From contig NZ_CP012074.1 of assembly GCF_001262015.1 (NCBI RefSeq), positions 144,501-208,500 on the forward strand: 64,000 bases of DNA. Direction: 5' to 3'. Position numbers and translations under genes: made by a program. This stretch comes from Prevotella fusca JCM 17724 (GTDB lineage Bacteria > Bacteroidota > Bacteroidia > Bacteroidales > Bacteroidaceae). Below, one piece after another: positions 18,545-25,760 of this stretch (position 1 is its first letter; every line of letters starts with the position of its first letter). The notes under the pieces were generated by a model that did no database searches, was not told the origin of the DNA, and saw only the letters and a list, made by a program, of their open reading frames with translations.

Positions 18545-18970
18545 ATGTTTACAGATTTTTCTAACATGCCCAATGACTGGGCAGTGTGCTTTATGCACGA
18601 TTGTATTCTCAAAGAGCAGTGCCTACGCTATTATGTGGGTAAGACACTCTCTGTTAGCCGACATTCGGCATTGACTGTTCTTCCCTCTGCTCGTTCTGGC
18701 AATAGCTGTAAGGAGTTTCACGCTATGAAGAAAGAACGACTGGCGTGGGGATTCTCGCATCTTTTTGATGATGTGAAGCATAGTGACTACCGCTCTTTGC
18801 GCCGTGCTATGGAGGACCATTTCGGAAGTCGTTTTGTCTACTATCGTTACCATCGGGGGATTAACAAGCTGAGCGAGGAAGAGCAGCAATGGGTTAACGA
18901 CTTTTTCCAGCGTTATGGTTATGCTACTCCACGTGTTTATGATAATTACCAAACGGGCTGGGAGTATTAG
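18545..18970 (+). CDS. DUF6078-like protein (intact copy)
   Basis: 141-aa protein of a Bacteroidota family I know as DUF6078. No signal peptide or membrane segment is visible. The N-terminal part holds spaced cysteines (CFMHDCILKEQCLRYYVG and a later CKEFH) that could bind a metal. This is followed by a basic-aromatic segment, KKERLAWGFSHLFDDV, and a C-terminal helix-rich region KLSEEEQQWVNDFFQRYGY. The C-terminal half resembles a short DNA-binding or protein-binding helical domain, but that is only an impression. It lies upstream of the VirE-like gene and both are enclosed by 83-nt inverted repeats. The broken paralogue lies at 16847. Confidence 0.75.
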   Translation: MFTDFSNMPNDWAVCFMHDCILKEQCLRYYVGKTLSVSRHSALTVLPSARSGNSCKEFHAMKKERLAWGFSHLFDDVKHSDYRSLRRAMEDHFGSRFVYYRYHRGINKLSEEEQQWVNDFFQRYGYATPRVYDNYQTGWEY

Positions 18971-19320
18971 GGACTAAGGAGTCAAGGAGTGAAAGGGAGT
19001 GATAGGAGTTAAGACATTAGCTTGTTTTGGTAGAGACAGAGAAGGTAACTTTAGCGTCACGAAGTTGAATTAGTAAGCTGTTATAGAGGTCTTATTTCTT
19101 TGGTGTTAACGCTCCGCACGAATGGTGCTTGCTACTAACACACTTGGTGTTGGTAGACAGGATCATAAAAGACATAGTAACAGTTTAACTCTTCTTTGGC
19201 TCATCAGACAGAATGACAAAAGGTCAGATATTAGAAAGACATAATAACAGTTTAACCTTTTTACTCTTTATCCTTTCTCACAAACAACTTGTCAACTTGT
19301 AAATTTTAAAACCATCATCT
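18971..19320. other. Intergenic region with a direct repeat
   Basis: No gene seen. A near-identical 23-nt direct repeat (AAAGACATARTAACAGTTTA and flanks) stands at 19168-19190 and 19235-19257, 67 nt apart. No clear promoter precedes the VirE-like gene. Confidence 0.6.
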
Positions 19321-20565
19321 ATGAAATATAAGAATCTTAAAAATATCAAAGTAGAAAATCAACGTAACCGTCAAACGGACAAACTTAAACATGATATTAC
19401 CCGTCGTCTGCTCGACTATCTTGAGCGGAAGTATGAAATGCGGTATAACACCGCCTTGGGCTGTACGGAAATCCGTAAGACAGGAAGTAACGAACCTTTT
19501 GTACCAGCGGATGAACGTATGCGCAATACTATCGCCATCAAGGCACGACTCGATGGTATTGATGTGTGGGACAAGGACATCCGACGATACACAGAGTCGG
19601 ACTTTGTCAAGATTTTTAATCCTGTGGACGACTTCCTCAATAGTCTGCGAGGGAGATGGGACGGAAAGGACCATATCAATGCTTTGGCAGACTGTGTACC
19701 CAATGACAATGCACGGTGGGCAGACTGGTTTCACACGTGGTTTCTTGCGATGGTGGCGCAATGGATGGGCTTGGATAATGCACATGGCAACAGTGTTGCA
19801 CCGCTACTCATCTCACGACAGGGCTATCGGAAGTCTACCTTCTGTAAACGCTTGCTGCCCGAAGCGTTACAGTGGGGCTATAATGATAATCTTGTCATCA
19901 GTGAGAAACAGAATACGCTGCGGGCAATGACACAGTCGTTACTGATTAATATTGATGAGTTTAATACGCTGTCTGCCAAGACGCAGGACGGTTTTTTGAA
20001 GAATGTCATGCAGCTTGCAAGTGTGAAACTCCGTCAGCCTTACCGCCAACAGCAAGTCATGTTGCCACGTGTAGCCTCTTTCATCGCCACAGCAAATGTC
20101 TCGGATGTCTTTAGCGATCCCAGTGGCTGTCGCCGTTTTATTGCAGTTACGCTGACTGGTCCAATCCGTCTGCCTGACCGCATAGACTATGAGCAGCTTT
20201 ATGCACAGGCAGTTGCCGAACTTGAGGCTGGTAGGCGATACTGGTTTGATGAGGCTGACACCCAAGAGATTATGGCAAACAACGTGCAATATCAGCAGCG
20301 CACCCCTGCTGAGGCTCTCTTCTTCGAGTGCTTTTCTATCCCTAAGGACCTGACCAAGGGTGCCTATATGACAGCCGCCTCCATCTTCAGTCTTCTCCGC
20401 CAGCGATACGGCAGTCAGCTACACCTGACGAGCCTCTCCCATTTCGGCCGTGTCCTTGCCAACATCCCGAATCTCCACAGCAAGCATTCTTCGCACGGCA
20501 CAGAGTATTTGGTAGCGATACGTAGCAGTATAGATCAGTCCGTCAATCCTAAATTAAAACGTTAG
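19321..20565 (+). CDS. VirE/VapE-like P-loop ATPase (DUF3874-type C-terminus)
   Basis: 414-aa protein of the virulence-associated E group found in phages, phage satellites and integrated elements of Bacteroidota. These are replication-helicase-like ATPases. A modified Walker A is seen in SRQGYRKSTFCKRLLP and Walker B as LLINIDEFN. A helicase-like sensor segment follows (RVASFIATANVSDVFSDPSGCRRF). The C-terminal part (about 315-405) resembles the DUF3874 domain. No primase domain is fused at the N-terminus, unlike many longer homologues. The gene and the upstream DUF6078 gene lie between 83-nt inverted repeats containing tandem TGCTGTCAC, which could be a replication-origin-like site. Family assignment is good; a replication role is inference. 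Confidence 0.85.
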   Translation: MKYKNLKNIKVENQRNRQTDKLKHDITRRLLDYLERKYEMRYNTALGCTEIRKTGSNEPFVPADERMRNTIAIKARLDGIDVWDKDIRRYTESDFVKIFNPVDDFLNSLRGRWDGKDHINALADCVPNDNARWADWFHTWFLAMVAQWMGLDNAHGNSVAPLLISRQGYRKSTFCKRLLPEALQWGYNDNLVISEKQNTLRAMTQSLLINIDEFNTLSAKTQDGFLKNVMQLASVKLRQPYRQQQVMLPRVASFIATANVSDVFSDPSGCRRFIAVTLTGPIRLPDRIDYEQLYAQAVAELEAGRRYWFDEADTQEIMANNVQYQQRTPAEALFFECFSIPKDLTKGAYMTAASIFSLLRQRYGSQLHLTSLSHFGRVLANIPNLHSKHSSHGTEYLVAIRSSIDQSVNPKLKR

Positions 20566-20590
20566 TCGCTCTCTGAATAAACTTTCAAAG

Positions 20591-20673
20591 TTGCTGTCAC
20601 TGCTGTCACATTGCGATACGTTATAAGTCGTTTATAATCTGCTGGTTGCGTGAAGTGTTAAAAGTGACAGCAA
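20591..20673. repeat. 83-nt element, right copy, with tandem TGCTGTCAC
   Basis: Begins TTGCTGTCACTGCTGTCAC (two tandem TGCTGTCAC) and ends GTGACAGCAA, so it is itself an interrupted inverted repeat. It is homologous to the reverse complement of 18311-18393. Confidence 0.65.
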
Positions 20674-20770
20674 CTAAAAACAAAACTATGTTTGCTTTAT
20701 TGATGTTCAAGAATGAAGTGTATTCTTAATAAAAATGACCTTGTCTTTTTCTTTATATAGATTTTTTTGC

Positions 20771-20778
20771 TACCTTTG
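20771..20778 (+). promoter_or_regulatory. -7 box (TACCTTTG) upstream of first Fic gene
   Basis: Matches TAnnTTTG; the -33 element is not clear. It would drive the remnant at 20820 and then the Fic gene at 20877. Confidence 0.55.
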
Positions 20779-20819
20779 TAAGATACTATCTAATAGGCGT
20801 AGTGACTAAGAACCTGTTT

Positions 20820-20864
20820 ATGGAAGAACATAAAGAGCACAGTAAGAAATCGATTCGATTTTAA
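20820..20864 (+). pseudogene. Remnant of the first 14 codons of a Bro-N/Fic-type gene
   Basis: ATG at 20820 encodes MEEHKEHSKKSIRF followed by TAA. This matches the N-terminus of the Bro-N-Fic protein at 22268 (MAEDKEQYKKSIRF) at 10 of 14 residues, and the DNA run AAGAAATCGATTCG is identical. It sits straight after a promoter, so it looks like the stub of a displaced gene copy. A functional leader peptide is the alternative. Confidence 0.6.
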
Positions 20865-20876
20865 TTCATAAATAGT

Positions 20877-21956
20877 ATGATAACCGACTTTGAAGAATAT
20901 ATCCGACAGAGCGAGCCGCATAAACGAGAGAAAGGTTATGCGTGGCAGACGGCTATTGGTTTGCAGGCTGTTGATGGCTTGAAGACTTCTGATTATTTGC
21001 GTGAAACTGCTCGCCAGCATATTGAGGGTGACATCACGATTGAGGAGGTGAAGCTGCTCGTCAATAGCTATTATGAGTCAAAGACTGCTCGTAAGGGGGT
21101 CGGGAATAGGACGGAAGAGGCTGATAAAGTTTCGGCTCGTATTACCGAATTGCTATCTGAACAGAGCTTTACGTTCTCGCCATTGGAATATATTTCAATT
21201 CATCGTCGTTTGTTTGAAGGCATCTATGAGCATGCAGGAAAGATAAGAGATTATAACATTACGAAAAAGGAATGGGTGTTGAATGGAGAAACGGTACTAT
21301 ATGCTGGTGCTGATAGTTTCCGTGAAACGCTGGATTACGACTTTGCCCGTGAAAAAGAATACGATTATAAGCATCATGATATAGCAGAAGCTGTGAGCCA
21401 TATCTCAAAATTTGTTTCTGACCTTTGGCAAATTCATCCGTTCGGGGAGGGCAATACCCGTACAACGGCAGTTTTTATCATTAAGTATCTGCGTACATTT
21501 GGTTTCGACATCAGCAACGAAACCTTTGCTAACTATTCGTGGTATTTTCGTAACGCACTGGTTCGAGCCAACTATAACAATATGCCTAAAGGCATCTTTG
21601 CTACGATGCAATACCTTGAAGCATTCTTTCGCAATTTGATATTAGGTGAGCAGAATGAACTAAAGAACAGACTTCTACATATAGAAGCACCAAAGCATTT
21701 GGTTCAAAGTGCCAGTCTGGAAGTTCCAAAGAGCCATAATGACACTTTGGATTGCACTTTGGAAGAAGTAGCACTTATAAAGTTTGTCAAGGAGAAACCA
21801 CAAGCAACGCAAAAGGAAATTGCTGTGCATATAGGTAAGTCTGAGCGAACCGTAAAACGTATGACAACGCGTTTGTCAGAACGTGGCATTATTGAACGCA
21901 AAAATGGTAAGCGCAATGGCTATTGGGAGATTAAAAACAAAGAACTAAACAACTAA
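20877..21956 (+). CDS. Fic-family protein with N-terminal VbhA-like segment and C-terminal winged helix
   Basis: Fic enzymes transfer AMP or similar groups to target proteins. The active-site loop is HPFGEGNTR (187-195), a full match to HPFxxGNxR, so catalysis is likely. Residues about 23-65 resemble the VbhA-type antitoxin helix that inhibits class I Fic toxins in cis. The inhibitory motif (S/T)xxxE(G/N) is degenerate here, reading LQAVDG with Asp for Glu. Residues about 295-355 form a winged-helix-like domain (TQKEIAVHIGKSERTVKRMTTRLSERGII) that may bind DNA. Length is 359 aa. The gene begins 12 nt after a Bro-N gene remnant and may use its promoter. Domain calls are firm; the antitoxin reading is tentative. 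Confidence 0.9.
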   Translation: MITDFEEYIRQSEPHKREKGYAWQTAIGLQAVDGLKTSDYLRETARQHIEGDITIEEVKLLVNSYYESKTARKGVGNRTEEADKVSARITELLSEQSFTFSPLEYISIHRRLFEGIYEHAGKIRDYNITKKEWVLNGETVLYAGADSFRETLDYDFAREKEYDYKHHDIAEAVSHISKFVSDLWQIHPFGEGNTRTTAVFIIKYLRTFGFDISNETFANYSWYFRNALVRANYNNMPKGIFATMQYLEAFFRNLILGEQNELKNRLLHIEAPKHLVQSASLEVPKSHNDTLDCTLEEVALIKFVKEKPQATQKEIAVHIGKSERTVKRMTTRLSERGIIERKNGKRNGYWEIKNKELNN

Positions 21957-21970
21957 AATCCAATTTATTT

Positions 21971-22261
21971 ATGAAACGCTATTCACTTAAAATAAAAGAA
22001 ATAGAATTACAGCTACATGATGGTAATTATAATCGTCGTGTACAGTATAACGAAAAAGATTTTGATATTCTTGTTATCAGCTTTAAGGAAAAAGCTGACC
22101 TTATAAGAAAATTTGCAATCTCTGCAAATTGTTTACCAAATAGTGATTCCATTCATTTGATATTTGATCCCAATACTCACAAGGTAAGTTTCTCACCACA
22201 AGAAATAAATACTAGCATTATTAATGATGTTGAAAAATTGCTTTGTCCTGATAAAACATGA
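21971..22261 (+). CDS. Small protein of unknown function between two Fic genes
   Basis: 96-aa soluble protein with no signal peptide or membrane segment. The visible pattern is mixed alpha/beta: RYSLKIKEIELQLHDG, then FDILVISFKEKADLIRKF, an acidic C-terminal helix IINDVEKLL, and two Cys. I do not recognise the family. It starts 14 nt after the first Fic gene and ends 6 nt before the second, so all three are probably co-transcribed. Its size and position would fit an antitoxin or partner for one of the Fic proteins, but no antitoxin motif is seen. Confidence 0.65.
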   Translation: MKRYSLKIKEIELQLHDGNYNRRVQYNEKDFDILVISFKEKADLIRKFAISANCLPNSDSIHLIFDPNTHKVSFSPQEINTSIINDVEKLLCPDKT

Positions 22262-22267
22262 GCATTT

Positions 22268-23227
22268 ATGGCAGAAGATAAAGAACAATATAAGAAATCG
22301 ATTCGCTTCTTCAACGACCGTGAAGTGAGGGCGGTATGGGACGAGGAACACAGTAAGTGGTGGTTCTCTGTGCTGGACATCATTGCTGCGATTAACGAGC
22401 AAGATGATTACCAAAAGACGAGAAACTATTGGAAGTATCTCAAAACCAAACTAAGAAAAGAAAATAGTCAGTTGGTTAGTACTACTAACCAACTGAAGCT
22501 AAAAGCCTCTGACGGGAAGTCTTATAAGACAGATACGTTTGATGCAGAGGGTGTAACCCTTTTGGCAAAGCATATCAACAATACCAAGGCTACGAACTTT
22601 CTTGACTGGTTCCTCTATAGTGATAACACTATTGACGGACAGAGCAAGAAAAAGGCTTATCAGCTTTTTGAAAGTGGTATCTTAAAGACTGTAGATCCTG
22701 GTACAATCAAATGTTTACAACAAATACACGCTTATCTCTTTGGAGGATTGTACGACTTTGCAGGACAAATCCGTACCAAGAATATTTCAAAAGGTGGTTT
22801 TACCTTTGCTAATTGTATGCACTTTCCTGCAACGTTGCAAACAATAGAACGAATGTCAGAAACTACCTTTGATGAGATTATGGGCAAGTACGTGGAAATG
22901 AAAATTCGTGCCAATGAGCACCATGTGAACTCGTTTACAAATAGGCGAGTGCAGCCGAATTTATGCAACGTTGCCCATCCTTTTATGGAGGGTAATGGTC
23001 GCAGCACTCGTATTTGGCTCGACCTTATGCTAAAACGTTCTCTCAAACGATGTGTAGATTGGAGCCAAATAAACAAAAACGACTATTTGGCAGCTATGCG
23101 TGAGAGCGTGTCAGACAATACACACATCAAGGCATTAGTAAAGCCCGCATTAACCGCTAAGATTGATGACCGAGAAATGTTTATGAAATGTATAGATTAT
23201 TCATATTGTTACGAACAAAATGATTAA
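22268..23227 (+). CDS. Bro-N domain fused to a Fic domain
   Basis: 319-aa fusion. Residues about 8-115 look like a Bro-N domain as in phage antirepressors and DinD-like proteins (SIRFFNDREVRAVWDEE...WWFSVLDIIAAI). Residues about 125-312 form a Fic domain (IHAYLFGGLYDFAGQIR, then HPFMEGNGR with His237). The catalytic loop is complete. The segment before it is odd: 24 residues (212-235) stand between YVEM and AHPF, where relatives as I remember them have about two (YVEMNIAHPF). That segment is encoded by 22901-22972. Probable role is modification of a protein target in phage defence or toxin activity (inference from family). Confidence 0.88.
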   Translation: MAEDKEQYKKSIRFFNDREVRAVWDEEHSKWWFSVLDIIAAINEQDDYQKTRNYWKYLKTKLRKENSQLVSTTNQLKLKASDGKSYKTDTFDAEGVTLLAKHINNTKATNFLDWFLYSDNTIDGQSKKKAYQLFESGILKTVDPGTIKCLQQIHAYLFGGLYDFAGQIRTKNISKGGFTFANCMHFPATLQTIERMSETTFDEIMGKYVEMKIRANEHHVNSFTNRRVQPNLCNVAHPFMEGNGRSTRIWLDLMLKRSLKRCVDWSQINKNDYLAAMRESVSDNTHIKALVKPALTAKIDDREMFMKCIDYSYCYEQND

Positions 23228-23343
23228 ATTCTATATCAATGATTATCCTTTCATATTACTAGAAACATACAAACTTTTTGGAGTAAAAATTCTTTATCAA
23301 GTATGTAAAACTATTTTAGATTATAAATATTGATATTCCCATT

Positions 23344-25554
23344 ATGATAAAAAGTATAAAATTAAAGAAAGAAAAATCATGCTATAAAGGCGAAACTATA
23401 TTGGACACAAACAATAAGAATGTAGTTCTTATATACGGTCTAAATGGAACTGGTAAAAGTACTATTGCTTCCTATTTACATTCGTTTCCAGAATGTTCTA
23501 ATTTTAGTGATTGCTCTATAAATCCTAATTTAGATATGCAGATAGAGGAAATTCTTGTATACAATAAGCAATTTATTGAAGAAACTTTTTACACTGAGAA
23601 CAATATTAAAGGTATCTTTACCTTATCCAAAGAAAATAAAGAGGCTAAAACTAAGATTGATTCTGCAAATAAATTTTTAGAACAACTATATAAACAGCAA
23701 AAGGAAGCTGAAGAGAAAAGAAAAAAAGAAGACGAACAATGGAACAAAAAAGTAGAAGGGTTTCAAAATAAAATCTGGGAAATCAAAAGACAATATTCTG
23801 GAGGAGATAGAGTTCTACAATATTGTCTTCAAGGGGTCCAAAGTAGCAAAGAGAATCTATTTAATCATCTATTGAATATGAAAAAGCCTACGATAGAACC
23901 GACAAAGACCATTGAAGAACTAAAGAATGAAGTAAACAATTTAAATAAACAAGATGCTGTAGAAATTCCAAGAATTCCTTTAATGGTTTTCAATGGTGAA
24001 CCAATAGAGAAATATACAATATTTGGAGAAGTTATTACAGGAAATAAGGGAAGCAAAGTATCTGAGTTAATTGATAACTTAGCTAATGCAGATTGGGTGA
24101 AAGATGGATTATCATATTTAAATTTAAATACAAATCAATGCCCCTTTTGCCAACAAGGAATAACAAGTAAGATTATAGAAGACCTAAAGGGTTACTTTGA
24201 TAAAACATACAATGACATATTACAAAATCTAACAAATTTAAAAGATAAGTATAAGGAAGAGGTTGAAAACACTCAGAAGATTGATACTTTTGATAACATT
24301 TCTATCCTCAATCGTTTTAAGAAAGACTATGAAATTACATTTAATAAATTTATGAATGTGATTAGAAATAACCTTTTGAGGATGGAAGAAAAATGTAAAT
24401 CTCCTGGAACAAAAGTTGTAATTGAATCTCATCAAGAACTATTAGACAGGCTAAATGAGATCATATCTAATGCAAATAAGATTATAGAAGAATATAATAC
24501 AAAATTACAGAATAAGCAACAAGAGATAGACCATATCAAGGATACTTTCTGGGAGATACAAAGATTCAAATATGACCAGACTGTTTCTTTGTACACCACC
24601 ACTTTGAATTCTCATAAACAAGCGATTAATGAAATCGAACATGAGTATAAAGAATATACTACTCAAATACAGGAGCAAAAGGGAATAATTACTTCTGAGC
24701 AGAAAAATGTAATCAATATTGATGAAGCAATAGAGAATATAAATGCTCTTTTGCTAGACTTAGGAATTACCGATTTTAAGATTATCAAACACGAAGAAGA
24801 AGGATTATATCGCATAACGAGAGGAGATCAAACAGAAGAGGAGATTTTTAAATCCCTAAGTGAAGGAGAAAAAATGATAATAAGCTTTCTTTATTTTACC
24901 GAACAATGTAAAGGTCGTAAATTAGCTAATGACGCTATAAAAAAACGGATTATTGTAATAGATGATCCTGTTTCTAGTCTTTCTCATATCCATGTCTTTA
25001 ATGTAGGAAGACTTATTAAAGAAAGATTTTATCCAACTTTTCAAAGGAACAATGATGGGGGATTAGATATTAAAAACCGTTGCGAACAGGTGTTTATATT
25101 AACACATAGCCTTTACTTCTTCTATGAAATGACGGAAATGAATAGAGAGAAGAGACATGCTTCCCAAACTTTAATAAGGTTATATAAAGATCGTCAAGGA
25201 AGCCATATAAAATCGATGAGCTACGAAGAAATTCAAAGTGACTATCAGGCATATTGGTCTATCATCAAGAATAGAGATTCTGCACCTGCTCTTATTGCAA
25301 ATTGCATGAGAAATATTATTGAGTATTTTTTTAATTTCGTTGAGAAGAGAGATCTAAATAATACATTCAATTCAGAAAAATTAAAAGATATTAGATTTCA
25401 AGCTTTTAATCGATATATAAATAGAGAATCTCATTCTCTTGGACAGAATATATATGACTTTAAAGAATTTAATTATGATAATTTTCTAGAAGCATTTAGG
25501 CTATTATTTGAAATAGAAGGATATGAAACGCATTATAAGAAAATGATGAAATAA
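23344..25554 (+). CDS. RloC/PrrC-like ATPase with zinc hook, candidate anticodon nuclease
   Basis: 736-aa AAA_13-type protein, very AT-rich. ABC-type ATPase motifs: Walker A GLNGTGKST (about 33-41), signature LSEGEK (505-510), Walker B IIVIDDP (Asp540-Asp541) and a later LTHS switch histidine. Between the ATPase halves lies a long charged coiled coil carrying CPFC (Cys266, Cys269), a Rad50-style zinc hook as known in RloC. In the C-terminal region Arg656-x3-Glu660 is followed by His697 (RNIIE...SHS), resembling the Arg-Glu-His triad of the PrrC/RloC tRNA anticodon nucleases. ATPase and hook are plainly visible. The nuclease call is inference; a SMC-like ATPase without nuclease is the alternative. 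Confidence 0.82.
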   Translation: MIKSIKLKKEKSCYKGETILDTNNKNVVLIYGLNGTGKSTIASYLHSFPECSNFSDCSINPNLDMQIEEILVYNKQFIEETFYTENNIKGIFTLSKENKEAKTKIDSANKFLEQLYKQQKEAEEKRKKEDEQWNKKVEGFQNKIWEIKRQYSGGDRVLQYCLQGVQSSKENLFNHLLNMKKPTIEPTKTIEELKNEVNNLNKQDAVEIPRIPLMVFNGEPIEKYTIFGEVITGNKGSKVSELIDNLANADWVKDGLSYLNLNTNQCPFCQQGITSKIIEDLKGYFDKTYNDILQNLTNLKDKYKEEVENTQKIDTFDNISILNRFKKDYEITFNKFMNVIRNNLLRMEEKCKSPGTKVVIESHQELLDRLNEIISNANKIIEEYNTKLQNKQQEIDHIKDTFWEIQRFKYDQTVSLYTTTLNSHKQAINEIEHEYKEYTTQIQEQKGIITSEQKNVINIDEAIENINALLLDLGITDFKIIKHEEEGLYRITRGDQTEEEIFKSLSEGEKMIISFLYFTEQCKGRKLANDAIKKRIIVIDDPVSSLSHIHVFNVGRLIKERFYPTFQRNNDGGLDIKNRCEQVFILTHSLYFFYEMTEMNREKRHASQTLIRLYKDRQGSHIKSMSYEEIQSDYQAYWSIIKNRDSAPALIANCMRNIIEYFFNFVEKRDLNNTFNSEKLKDIRFQAFNRYINRESHSLGQNIYDFKEFNYDNFLEAFRLLFEIEGYETHYKKMMK

Positions 25555-25695
25555 AAAGTTAAGAAGTAACATTTAAGATGGTTTCTAATCGATATTACTT
25601 AAATTGAGGAATCTTATTTGTATCGTGTAAATATAAGTTATTGATAATCAATAGCAAATACTTTTGAGGAAGAAAACGATACTTACATATAACCA

Positions 25696-25734
25696 AACCC
25701 GCAGCAACTGGATGGTTGCTGCGGGTTGTTTTTG
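25696..25734. terminator. Bidirectional terminator between RloC-like gene and fucosidase
   Basis: AACCCGCAGCAAC (25696-25708) pairs perfectly with GTTGCTGCGGGTT (25715-25727), loop TGGATG, followed by GTTTTT on the plus strand. It serves the two convergent genes. Confidence 0.85.
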
Positions 25735-25760
25735 GAAGATGATAAGCTTAAAACCTTACA

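Larger units (their letters stand above)
20566..20876. other. Intergenic region with 83-nt element, promoter and gene-start remnant
   Basis: Contains the right 83-nt element (20591-20673), a -7 box (20771-20778) and a 15-codon remnant (20820-20864) that looks like the start of a Bro-N gene. Confidence 0.65.

Noticed and set aside
18311..20673. Classic insertion sequence with transposase
   Set aside because: No transposase between the inverted repeats and no clear target-site duplication; kept only as a possible novel element.
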